A stretch of DNA of 64,000 nucleotides from an uncultured Christensenella sp. (GTDB taxonomy: Bacteria; Bacillota; Clostridia; Christensenellales; UBA1750). The translations under genes and the position numbers were made by a program. Numbering within the stretch: position 1 is the first letter of the stretch; every line of letters starts with the position of its first letter. The notes under the pieces are model-generated. The model was not told the origin of the DNA. It did not search any database and saw only the letters and a list, made by a program, of their open reading frames with translations. Location of the stretch: the NCBI GenBank assembly GCA_905193155.1, contig CAJJNQ010000008.1:1-64000 (forward strand), in the 5' to 3' direction. This document shows positions 1 through 7,717 of the stretch, piece after piece.

Positions 1-55
1 AGACCCTTCAGGCCGCTTAATTCAAATAATGTCTAACTTTTGGGGTTCACTTCAT

Positions 56-75
56 ACCGGGGCGGCCGGTTTTTT
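56..75 (+). terminator. Short terminator-like hairpin
   Basis: An ACCGG stem, a five-base loop and CCGGT are followed by a run of T. It would end a gene lying left of the window. The stem has only five base pairs, so the call is weak. Nothing else is visible in bases 1-101 apart from the recG ribosome binding site. Confidence 0.4.
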
Positions 76-101
76 GACGGCAAAAGAGGGGAGGGAAAGC
101 C

Positions 102-2099
102 ATGCGCATCGAAGAGCTTAAAGGCGTAGGAAAAGTGCGTCTGGAAGCGCTGCACAAGGCCGGATTGGAGGATACGGAGCAGCTTATTCGCCGCTTGCCA
201 CGGGATTATATCGATTACGACAACCGCACGGAGGTTGGACATCTGCACTCCGGTCAACGTGCAGTGTTTCTGGCGCGCATAAAAAAGACCTCTACCGCGC
301 GCAATAAGGGTGTAACCTTTACCTATGCCACGGTTTTTGACGAAACCGGCCAGGTGCAGTGCGTCTGGTTCAACCAGCCCTATCGCGGCAGAATGCTGGA
401 GACTGGCGCAACTTTCCTCTTTGTCGGGCTGGTGGCGCGGCATGAGGGGCAGCTGCGCGTGCAGTGCCCGCAGGTGCTTCCGGCAGGTACGCATGGCATA
501 GAGGCGCTCTATCCTCCCATTAAGGATGTGCCGCCGCGCACCTATTCCGGCCTGGTGCGCCAGGCATGGGAAGCGGGGGATTTGGATCTGCAGGACCCGC
601 TGCCGCAAAGCCTGCTCGCGCAGTTCGGCATGCCGTCCTACGCGGAAGCTCTCTATCACGCGCATTTCCCAGAGACGATGGACGACCTTGCGCAGGCCGT
701 GCGCCGCCAGTCGTTTGAGGATTTGCTGCTTTTCCGCATCGCCGTGCGGCAGCTTGATCGCTCCACCGGCATGGGACGTGCGCTCAAGGCGAATAGGACC
801 GTTGTGCAGCCCTTTCTGGACGAGCTGCCCTATCAGCTGACCGGTGCGCAGGATCGCGTGCTGCGGGAGGCGCTGGCTGATATGGAGTCCGATCGGCCCA
901 TGGCGCGTCTGGTCGAGGGTGACGTGGGCTGCGGCAAGACCGTGATTGCATTTGCACTGCTCGCCTGCGCCTTTGAAAACGGCTGTCAGGGCGCGATGAT
1001 GGCTCCGACAGAAGTGTTGGCGCAGCAGCATTACAACGAGGCAAAACGCCTGCTGGAGCCGCTGGGAGCCCGTGTGGTGCGCCTAATGGGCGCGGTGCAT
1101 GGCAAAGAGCGCAAAGAAACGCTCGCGGCATTGGCCAGCGGGGAGGCCGATATCGTGATCGGCACGCACGCGCTGATCACCGAAAGCGTGGAGTATAAGA
1201 ACCTCGGCGTGATCATTACGGATGAGCAGCACCGCTTCGGGGTGCGGCAACGCACGGCGCTCGAGATGAAGGGGAAGCTCGCGCCGCATGTCCTCGTCAT
1301 GTCTGCCACGCCCATTCCGCGCACGATGGCGCTGGTGCTCTACGGCGATCTGGACGTTTCCGTGGTGGATGAACTGCCGCCGGGGCGCAAAGAAGTGCGC
1401 ACGCGCATTGTCTCCGAAAAGAAGCGGCAGGATATGTACGGTTTCATTCAGCGCGCCGTGGAAGCAGGACAGCAGGCTTATGTCGTCTGCCCGCTGGTGG
1501 AGGACAGCGAGATGATGGATGCCGCTTCTGCCGCGCAGACTGTGCAGGAGATGCGCAAAGCCATGCCCGATGTGCGCATCGAGCTGCTGCACGGCCGCAT
1601 GAAGAGCGAGGAAAAGGATCGCATTTTGCAGGGTTTTGCCGCGCACGAATCCGACGTGCTCGTCAGCACTACGGTCATCGAGGTCGGCGTCAACGTCCCC
1701 AACGCCACCATCATGGTCATTGAGGATGCAGAACGCTTCGGCCTTGCACAGCTGCATCAGCTTCGCGGGCGCGTTGGGCGCGGCGATCAGCAATCGTGGT
1801 GCTTCCTGATGGCGGATCCTTCCGAACGGATGAAAACCATGGCCTCGACCACGGACGGCTTCGTTATTGCCCGCAAAGACCTGGAGCTGCGCGGGCCGGG
1901 AGAGCTGATGGGTTCGCGGCAGAGCGGTATGCTGGACGAAAAAATACTCCGTCTGGCTTCCGACGGCCCGCTGATGGACAAAGTGACCAAGGCGGTGGAC
2001 GCTATCTTCGCGCAGCCCAAAGCGGAGGAGAATCGGCAACTGATGGTCTACGCCCGCCGGATGATGGAGCAGCGCGGCTTATTTGTCGCCAGAAATTAA
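102..2099 (+). CDS. recG: ATP-dependent DNA helicase RecG
   Basis: RecG is a superfamily 2 helicase that remodels stalled replication forks and branched recombination intermediates. The 665-aa product is near the usual family length. An N-terminal wedge/OB region precedes the helicase core. Walker A (GDVGCGKT) begins near residue 273, the DEQHRFG motif near 374, then SATPIPRT, and the late motif with EDAERFGL and QLRGRVGRG. The ATG follows a strong GAGGGGAGGG site. It has no close partner on the same strand, since the next gene has its own promoter. Confidence is high because all helicase motifs are present in order. Confidence 0.97.
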   Translation: MRIEELKGVGKVRLEALHKAGLEDTEQLIRRLPRDYIDYDNRTEVGHLHSGQRAVFLARIKKTSTARNKGVTFTYATVFDETGQVQCVWFNQPYRGRMLETGATFLFVGLVARHEGQLRVQCPQVLPAGTHGIEALYPPIKDVPPRTYSGLVRQAWEAGDLDLQDPLPQSLLAQFGMPSYAEALYHAHFPETMDDLAQAVRRQSFEDLLLFRIAVRQLDRSTGMGRALKANRTVVQPFLDELPYQLTGAQDRVLREALADMESDRPMARLVEGDVGCGKTVIAFALLACAFENGCQGAMMAPTEVLAQQHYNEAKRLLEPLGARVVRLMGAVHGKERKETLAALASGEADIVIGTHALITESVEYKNLGVIITDEQHRFGVRQRTALEMKGKLAPHVLVMSATPIPRTMALVLYGDLDVSVVDELPPGRKEVRTRIVSEKKRQDMYGFIQRAVEAGQQAYVVCPLVEDSEMMDAASAAQTVQEMRKAMPDVRIELLHGRMKSEEKDRILQGFAAHESDVLVSTTVIEVGVNVPNATIMVIEDAERFGLAQLHQLRGRVGRGDQQSWCFLMADPSERMKTMASTTDGFVIARKDLELRGPGELMGSRQSGMLDEKILRLASDGPLMDKVTKAVDAIFAQPKAEENRQLMVYARRMMEQRGLFVARN

Positions 2100-2115
2100 A
2101 AATGTCCTTTTTTTG

Positions 2116-2143
2116 TTGCAAATAGACGAAAATATGTTAGAAT
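2116..2143 (+). promoter_or_regulatory. Sigma-A-type promoter for the DUF4870-like gene
   Basis: TTGCAA (2116-2121) and TAGAAT (2138-2143) are separated by 16 bases, about 50 bases ahead of the next start codon. Confidence 0.55.
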
Positions 2144-2192
2144 TGTTTTATCCAGTGAAGCTCAATCGCTGAAAAACAGAGGAGGTCGTCCA

Positions 2193-2579
2193 ATGAGCAA
2201 CATCCTGAACACGCCCGATACCACGGCAAGCTATTCTCAGCAAGACATCGACCAGAACAAGATCATGGGCATTCTGTCCTATTTCGGCATTCTGGTGCTG
2301 ATTCCCATCTTTGCGGCAAAAGAGTCTCCTTTTGCGCGTTTCCATGCCAATCAGGGCCTTGTGCTGCTGGTGACGGGTATTCTCGTCGGCATGGCAACGT
2401 CGCTGGTTGGTATGCTCTTCGGCCTGATCCACATCGACGTGTTGACCGTTCTTTGGAACATTGTCAGTTGGCTGATTCGCGTGGCCATGTTTGCGCTGAT
2501 GATCCTGGGCATCGTCAACGCCGCGTCCGGCAAGGCGAAGGAACTGCCGCTGGTCGGCAATTTCCGTATCCTGAAGTAA
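2193..2579 (+). CDS. Tic20/DUF4870-like small membrane protein
   Basis: This 128-aa protein has a polar N-terminus of about 22 residues, then hydrophobic segments at roughly 27-43, 53-78 and 84-108, and ends in a motif resembling LPLVGNFRIL. The AKESPFARFHANQGL segment between the first two membrane spans is typical of the DUF4870/Tic20-like family of small bacterial membrane proteins, whose function is unknown. The ATG follows a good GGAGG site. A terminator follows at once, so it is a monocistronic unit with its own promoter. The family call rests on pattern recognition. Confidence 0.75.
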   Translation: MSNILNTPDTTASYSQQDIDQNKIMGILSYFGILVLIPIFAAKESPFARFHANQGLVLLVTGILVGMATSLVGMLFGLIHIDVLTVLWNIVSWLIRVAMFALMILGIVNAASGKAKELPLVGNFRILK

Positions 2580-2595
2580 GCTTTACGCATCCCGC

Positions 2596-2620
2596 GGCCC
2601 GGTTGCTCCGGGCCTTTTTT
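2596..2620 (+). terminator. Rho-independent terminator after the DUF4870-like gene
   Basis: GGCCCGG, loop TTGCT and CCGGGCC form a perfect 7-bp stem followed by six T. Confidence 0.85.
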
Positions 2621-2652
2621 GCGTCACTGCATCTGGTAATGAAAACAATGTG

Positions 2653-2681
2653 TTGCAAAGACCGATATTTTTGTATATAAT
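2653..2681 (+). promoter_or_regulatory. Sigma-A promoter for the lipid kinase gene
   Basis: TTGCAA (2653-2658) and a perfect TATAAT (2676-2681) have a 17-base spacer. Confidence 0.7.
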
Positions 2682-2736
2682 GAAGCTATGCGGTTTTCGG
2701 GGCGAAAAAGAAGTTTTTGAGGAGAGAAGCGCAGCC

Positions 2737-3643
2737 ATGAATTATCAGATTCTGTTCAACCCTTACGCCAAGAGCGGACACGGCGCAAACGAAGCGCGCG
2801 TTGGATACGATCCTGGCGGGGGATCAGCTCAGCTACACCAGCATGCCGGATATTCGGGATTATGCGGCCTTTTTTGCGTCGATCGCCAAGACCGACCGGG
2901 TGTTGATTGCCGGCGGGGACGGCACGCTGAACCGCTTCATCAACGACACGGCGGGCATTGTGATCCGCCAAGATATTTTTTATTATCCCACTGGGAGCGG
3001 CAACGATTTCTGGAACGACGTAACGAATCAGAGCAAGGAAAAGCGCCCGATCCAGATCAACGAATACCTGCGCAGCTTGCCCACGGTGGACGTCAACGGC
3101 AAAACCAGCTATTTCCTCAACGGCATCGGTTACGGTATTGACGGCTATTGCTGTGAAAAAGGTGATGAGATTCGTGAAAAGAGTACCAAACCCGTCAATT
3201 ATACGATGATTGCCCTTCGCGGCCTGATTTATGATTATCAGCCGACCGACGCTGTCGTTACCGTGGACGGCGTCAAGCACGTCTATCACAAGTGCTGGCT
3301 GGCTCCGGCCATGAACGGCCGCTTCTACGGCGGCGGCATTATGCCTACGCCCGCGCAGGATCGGCTTTCTTCGAAGCATGAGCTTTCCGTTATGATCTAT
3401 TGCGGGGATAAGTTCCGTGCGCTGGCCTTGTTTCCGAAGATGTTCAAAGGGAAGCATGTGGCGCACACCAATATGGTGCATATTTTGAGCGGGCGCGAGA
3501 TTCAGGTCGAATTTTCCAGACCGACTCCCCTTCAGATTGACGGGGAAACTGTGCATGGCGTGACGGAATACCGCGCCGTGTCCTCCAACGGCCGAAGCAC
3601 GATGCTCTTTGAGGAACAAAAGGAAGAGCAGGTTATCGCTTAA
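2737..3643 (+). pseudogene. Diacylglycerol kinase/YegS-family lipid kinase with an apparent frameshift
   Basis: The family phosphorylates diacylglycerol or related lipids at the membrane using ATP. The natural start is ATG 2737, with a GGAG site upstream; its frame encodes the typical N-terminus MNYQILFNPYAKSGHG. The rest of the protein, including the nucleotide-binding motif AGGDGTLNRF near 2909-2938, is in another frame that stays open to 3643. The two frames meet in the GCGCGCG tract at about 2794-2800. Losing two bases or gaining one there would explain the break. The downstream frame alone could only start at TTG 2801, which lacks a ribosome binding site and omits the NPxSG-like motif. 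It may be a sequencing error or a real lesion; apart from this break the kinase is intact. Confidence 0.75.
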
Positions 3644-3676
3644 AGGGTTGAAAGCATTCGGGGGTGCTCCTTATGC

Positions 3677-3705
3677 TTGACGGAAGTGCCCCGTTGCGCT
3701 ATCAT
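3677..3705 (+). promoter_or_regulatory. Sigma-A promoter for the metallo-hydrolase gene
   Basis: TTGACG (3677-3682) and TATCAT (3700-3705) are separated by 17 bases, 45 bases upstream of the start codon. Confidence 0.65.
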
Positions 3706-3750
3706 TAAAGAAACGGCCTGAGACCGAATAGAGAAAGGAAGGCTGAACCT

Positions 3751-4620
3751 ATGCTGTTTTTCGGAACCGGCGCTGCCGAGCTTTATCCCAATCCATTCTG
3801 CAATTGTGAATTTTGCGAGAGCATTCGCAAGAGCGGGGAGATGCCGCGCAAGCGCTCCTGCCTGCTGATGGATGAACACAATTTGATTGACTTTGGCCCA
3901 GAGGCGCTGGCTGCTGCGCAGATGTACGGCGCACGGCTTTACGATGTGGATAATCTCTTCATCACCCACAGCCACGAGGATCATCTCTGCATCCCCAACA
4001 TCGATGTGCTCACCATGACCCCGCAGCGAGACAACAAACCGCTGCACATTTATCTCTCCGAAGCGGCCTGTGATTTCGTCCAGCGCTACATGGAGGCGCT
4101 GCGCCCGGTTTTCGCCGACGGCAAGACGGGGCTGGAGAGGCTTGTGGAACGCGGCGTGGTCGTGCTGCATCCGGTCAAGCCCTATACGCATTTCACGGTG
4201 GATGGCATGGACGTCTTCACCATCGAAAGCAACCACATAGCGCATGGCAAAAACGAGCACGCCCTGAACTATGTCTTTACCAAGCCCGATGGACAAAAGC
4301 TGATCTATGCAGCGGATACCGGGCTTTACAGCGAAGAGAACCTCAAGGTGCTTTTCGGCACGGCAGCGGATGTGCTGGTGATGGAAGGAACCTTCGGCGA
4401 TATCCATGTCGAGGGCGCACGCGCTACGCATCTGAATGCGGAAAATTTTGTCAAGCAGCTCGAAAACCTGCTGGCTTGCGGAGCCATCACGAAAGAGACC
4501 ATGGTCTATATGACGCATATCAACCAGGTGCAGCATCTCAACCATGCGGCCTATCAGGCCTACATGGATGAACACGCTCCTGTTACGGTGCTGATTGCAC
4601 ACGATGGTCTGCGCGTCTAA
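3751..4620 (+). CDS. Metallo-beta-lactamase-fold hydrolase (PhnP-like)
   Basis: This 289-aa protein carries the binuclear metal signature THSHEDH at residues 72-78, with further candidate ligands in the AADTGLY and THINQVQHLNH segments. An N-terminal CxxC pair (NPFCNCEFCESIR) resembles the zinc-binding insertion of PhnP-type phosphodiesterases and related lactamase_B_2 enzymes. The substrate cannot be told from sequence; a cyclic phosphodiester or nucleic-acid-derived substrate is a family-level guess. It is monocistronic with its own promoter, a GAAAGGAAGG ribosome site and a terminator. Confidence 0.8.
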   Translation: MLFFGTGAAELYPNPFCNCEFCESIRKSGEMPRKRSCLLMDEHNLIDFGPEALAAAQMYGARLYDVDNLFITHSHEDHLCIPNIDVLTMTPQRDNKPLHIYLSEAACDFVQRYMEALRPVFADGKTGLERLVERGVVVLHPVKPYTHFTVDGMDVFTIESNHIAHGKNEHALNYVFTKPDGQKLIYAADTGLYSEENLKVLFGTAADVLVMEGTFGDIHVEGARATHLNAENFVKQLENLLACGAITKETMVYMTHINQVQHLNHAAYQAYMDEHAPVTVLIAHDGLRV

Positions 4621-4633
4621 ATAAGGAAAAAGG

Positions 4634-4677
4634 GGAAGGCTGAAATCCTATAAAGCTTGGATTTCAGCCTTCCTTGT
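4634..4677. terminator. Terminator hairpin, 15-bp perfect stem
   Basis: The arms at 4634-4648 and 4659-4673 are exact complements. On the minus strand the hairpin is followed by CCCCTTTTTCC and on the plus strand by TTGTAT. It lies between convergent genes, together with the next hairpin. Confidence 0.8.
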
Positions 4678-4686
4678 ATAAAAAGA

Positions 4687-4730
4687 CCACGGTCTGTATT
4701 TGAAATTCATGACAGACCGTGGTTTGTTTT
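4687..4730. terminator. Bidirectional terminator between convergent genes
   Basis: The arms CCACGGTCTGT (4687-4697) and ACAGACCGTGG (4712-4722) form an 11-bp stem. T-rich tracts follow in both directions. The nfnB-like gene ends at 4729, inside the T tract. Confidence 0.8.
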
Positions 4731-6126
4731 ATTTATTCTGGATGTAATCGTCCATTGCCTTGGCGGCGGTTTTACCTGCACCCATCGCGAGAATGACGGT
4801 CGCCGCACCGGTCACGGCATCGCCGCCCGCGTAAACGCCTTCGCGCGAGGTCAGGCCGGTTTCCTCTTCCGTGATGATGCCGCCCCACTTCTGCGTTTCC
4901 AGACCGGGAGTGGTGGAGCGAATCAGCGGGTTAGGCGAGGTACCGATGGACATGATGACGCAGTCTACCTGCAATTCGAACTCGCTGCCCTCTTTGACGA
5001 CAGGGCGGCGGCGGCCGGAAGCATCCGGTTCACCCAGTTGCATCTCCACGCAGCGAATGCCTGTGACGCACTTGTGCTCGTCTCCGGTGATGCAGACAGG
5101 GTTGGTCAGCAGACGGAATTCAATCCCCTCTTCCATTGCGTGCTCGACTTCTTCCCTGCGCGCGGGCAGCTCGTCCATCGAACGGCGATAGACGATATAG
5201 ACCTTTTCAGCGCCCAGGCGCATGGCGCAGCGTGCAGCGTCCATAGCCACGTTTCCGCCGCCCACAACGGCCACGCGGCGCACCTTCTGGATGGGGGTTG
5301 GGTTGTCCGGGCGGAAGGCCTTCATCAGATTCACGCGCGTCAGGAACTCGTTGGCGGAATACACACCCTTGAGGTTTTCACCGGGGATATTCATGAAGTT
5401 CGGGAGCCCCGCGCCGGAGCCGACAAACACCGCTTCATAGCCCATCTCGAACAGCTCGTCGATGGAGAGCACCTTGCCGATGACCATATTGGTTTCGATT
5501 TTAACGCCCAATGCTTTGAGCGTGTCAATCTCCTTCTCAACAATGGCCTTGGGCAGACGGAATTCCGGAATGCCGTAGACCAGCACGCCGCCCGCCATGT
5601 GCAGCGCCTCAAACACCGTGACTTCGTATCCCTTGCGTGCCAAATCGCCCGCGCAGGTCAGGCCGGAAGGGCCTGCGCCGATGATCGCGACTTTGTGCCC
5701 GTTGGATTCGGGCATGACGGGCTTTTCGGTGCTGTGCGCCATATGCCAGTCAGCGGCAAAGCGTTCCAGACGGCCGATGGCGACGGGTTCGCCCTTCACG
5801 CCGCGAACGCATTTGCTTTCGCACTGCGTCTCCTGCGGGCAGACACGACCGCAAACAGCGGGCAGGGAAGAGGACTGCGTCAAAATCTGATAGGCGTCTT
5901 CAAACTCGCCCGATTTGATCTTTTGAATGAAGGCCGGGATATCAATGGCAACCGGGCAGCCGCCGATGCAGGGCTTGTGGCGACAGTTCAGGCAGCGGGC
6001 CGCCTCATCCATCGCCTGCTGGGGCGTATAACCCAACGCCACTTCGTTGAAATTGCGCGCGCGGATTTCCGGCTCCTGCGTGGGCATGGGATTCTTTTTA
6101 AGACTCATGTTTGGCATCTCGGTCAC
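4729..6126 (-). CDS. nfnB: NADPH-dependent glutamate synthase small-chain-like / NfnB subunit
   Basis: The 465-aa protein is the flavin and iron-sulfur subunit of the GltD family. Two N-terminal cysteine clusters (CLNCRHKPCIGGCP and CGRVCPQETQCESKC) should bind [4Fe-4S] centres. Two Rossmann folds follow: IIGAGPSGLTCAGDLA for FAD and VVGGGNVAMDAARCA for NAD(P)H, with GGDAVTGAATVILAMGAG near the C-terminus. The GTG start overlaps the stop of the preceding ferredoxin-NADP reductase-like gene by four bases (GTGA). That pairing is the layout of NfnAB, the electron-bifurcating ferredoxin-dependent transhydrogenase of anaerobes. No glutamate synthase large subunit is nearby, which favours NfnB over GltD. 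Confidence 0.85.
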   Translation of the reverse strand: MTEMPNMSLKKNPMPTQEPEIRARNFNEVALGYTPQQAMDEAARCLNCRHKPCIGGCPVAIDIPAFIQKIKSGEFEDAYQILTQSSSLPAVCGRVCPQETQCESKCVRGVKGEPVAIGRLERFAADWHMAHSTEKPVMPESNGHKVAIIGAGPSGLTCAGDLARKGYEVTVFEALHMAGGVLVYGIPEFRLPKAIVEKEIDTLKALGVKIETNMVIGKVLSIDELFEMGYEAVFVGSGAGLPNFMNIPGENLKGVYSANEFLTRVNLMKAFRPDNPTPIQKVRRVAVVGGGNVAMDAARCAMRLGAEKVYIVYRRSMDELPARREEVEHAMEEGIEFRLLTNPVCITGDEHKCVTGIRCVEMQLGEPDASGRRRPVVKEGSEFELQVDCVIMSIGTSPNPLIRSTTPGLETQKWGGIITEEETGLTSREGVYAGGDAVTGAATVILAMGAGKTAAKAMDDYIQNK

Positions 6127-6959
6127 ACCCCTTTGAACAGATTGCAGGTTTCTTCGTATTGATGGCGCTCGAAATCTTTATACATATTCGAACGCTCCAT
6201 GGCTTCGTCAAAATCCACCAGATGGCCGTCAAAATCGGGACCGTCCACACAGGCAAACTTCGTCTCGCCGCCCACCGTCAACCGGCAGCCGCCGCACATA
6301 CCCGTGCCGTCGATCATGATGGGGTTCATCGAAACGACGGTCTTGACGTTGTATTCCTTCGTCAGCTGGCAGACGAATTTCATCATGACCAGGGGACCGA
6401 TGGCGATGACTTCGTCATATTGCTCGCCTGCGTCCAGCAGGCTCTTGAGCGCGTTGGTCACAAGCCCCTTTTCGCCATAGCTGCCGTCGTCGGTCATGAC
6501 CTTGCACAGGTCGGAAACAGCGCGGAATTCATCTTCCAGTATCACCAGATCCTTGCTGCGGAAGCCGACGATGGCGTGTACCTCCGCGCCCTGCACGTGC
6601 AGCTTTTTAGCGATGGGGTAGGCGATGGCCGAACCCACGCCGCCGCCGATGACGGCAACTTTTTTAAGCCCTTCGGTATGACTGGCGATGCCCAGCGGTC
6701 CGACAAAATCGCGCAGGGAATCACCTTCTTCCAGATGATTGAGTTTCTCGGTCGTTGCGCCCACGATCTGGAAAATGATGGTCACGGTGCCTTTCTCGCG
6801 ATCGTAATCCGCGATGGTCAGCGGAATGCGTTCGCCTGCCTCGTCCACGCGCAGAATGATGAACTGACCGGGTTCGGCCTTTCGAGCGATCAGAGGCGCC
6901 TGAATGTCCATCAGCGTCACCGTAGGATTGAGTCGTTTCTTGCGGATGATCTTGAACAT
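6123..6959 (-). CDS. nfnA: Ferredoxin-NADP+ reductase-like subunit NfnA
   Basis: This 278-aa protein belongs to the dihydroorotate dehydrogenase electron-transfer-subunit/sulfide dehydrogenase alpha family. It has an N-terminal FAD-binding barrel with GERIPLTIADYD, an NAD-binding fold starting at VAVIGGGVGSAIAYPIAKKL, and C-terminal cysteines (MCGGCRLTVGG, then FACVDGP) for a [2Fe-2S] cluster. The start is placed at 6959 because GGAAGGGAAGGG lies just upstream; a longer frame to 7022 lacks such a site. With the next gene it would form NfnAB, which couples NADH, NADPH and reduced ferredoxin pools. Confidence 0.85.
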   Translation of the reverse strand: MFKIIRKKRLNPTVTLMDIQAPLIARKAEPGQFIILRVDEAGERIPLTIADYDREKGTVTIIFQIVGATTEKLNHLEEGDSLRDFVGPLGIASHTEGLKKVAVIGGGVGSAIAYPIAKKLHVQGAEVHAIVGFRSKDLVILEDEFRAVSDLCKVMTDDGSYGEKGLVTNALKSLLDAGEQYDEVIAIGPLVMMKFVCQLTKEYNVKTVVSMNPIMIDGTGMCGGCRLTVGGETKFACVDGPDFDGHLVDFDEAMERSNMYKDFERHQYEETCNLFKGV

Positions 6960-7053
6960 AACTGCCCTTCCCTTCCGAGGATGCTTGTTTTTATATAGGG
7001 TGCGCCGTTCCTGGCGCTTCATGCGCCTTCGCAGTGCGGATTCAGTTCACGGC

Positions 7054-7082
7054 TTGCACAGCAGCCCCGTATTAGATATAAT
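7054..7082 (+). promoter_or_regulatory. Sigma-A promoter for the NUDIX gene
   Basis: TTGCAC (7054-7059) and TATAAT (7077-7082) have a 17-base spacer and lie 22 bases upstream of the start codon. Confidence 0.7.
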
Positions 7083-7103
7083 ATTAGCATAAGGAGTGAA
7101 AAA

Positions 7104-7664
7104 ATGGAAGAGATATTGAAAATGCTCCCGCATGACGAAACAAAGAGGATGATATTTCGCCAGTGGATTGAGCAATACGGTGAGAAATTGTTGGAACGTA
7201 TGCCCGAAGGGCATTTTACTGCCTCTGGTTTTATTTTTAATCCTGAAAAAACAAAAACGTTGATGGTTTTCCACAATATTTATCAGTCTTGGGCATGGAC
7301 AGGCGGTCATGCGGACGGGAAGCGTGATCTGCTTGCCGTTGCCCTGCGCGAAGCGCGGGAGGAGACCGGCGTGCAGCATATTCGTCCCATCGACGGCACG
7401 GTCTGCGCGGCGGATATCCTGCCGGTCGCAGCGCATAGCAAGAGCGGGCGGCCTATCGCGGCGCATGTGCATCTGAATGTCACCTTTGCATTGGAATGCG
7501 AGGAGGCGGACGCGCTGCGTGTCAAGCCGGATGAAAACAGCGCGGTGGGCTGGATTCCGCTTGCAGAGCTGCCGGAAAAGATTTCACCTTCGGACGCGAT
7601 GATGATTCCAATTTATGAAAAGATCATACGGAAATACGCCCCGGAATTCTACCGAGAAACCTAA
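7104..7664 (+). CDS. NUDIX hydrolase
   Basis: The 186-aa protein hydrolyses a nucleoside diphosphate linked to some other moiety, judging by its NUDIX box, GGHADG followed by LLAVALREAREETGV at about residues 72-95. The first acidic position of the standard box is altered, as in a known subgroup of these enzymes. The helix with REAREETG supplies the metal-binding glutamates. The start has an AAGGAGTG site. It is divergent from nfnA and convergent with the his operon. The substrate is unknown. Confidence 0.85.
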   Translation: MEEILKMLPHDETKRMIFRQWIEQYGEKLLERMPEGHFTASGFIFNPEKTKTLMVFHNIYQSWAWTGGHADGKRDLLAVALREAREETGVQHIRPIDGTVCAADILPVAAHSKSGRPIAAHVHLNVTFALECEEADALRVKPDENSAVGWIPLAELPEKISPSDAMMIPIYEKIIRKYAPEFYRET

Positions 7665-7670
7665 ATAAAA

Positions 7671-7717
7671 CGCCGCGCGAACAGAAGCGAACTCTGTCCG
7701 CACGGCGAATTTTTTAG
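7671..7717. terminator. Bidirectional terminator between the NUDIX gene and the his operon
   Basis: An imperfect 15-bp stem (arms 7671-7685 and 7693-7707, two mismatches) is followed by AATTTTTTAG on the plus strand and TTTTATTT on the minus strand. The his operon stop codon lies in the T tract at 7714. Confidence 0.75.

Noticed and set aside
4657..6162. A 501-codon open frame antisense to nfnB
   Set aside because: Shadow of a real GC-rich gene; composition is non-protein-like and it runs through the terminators.
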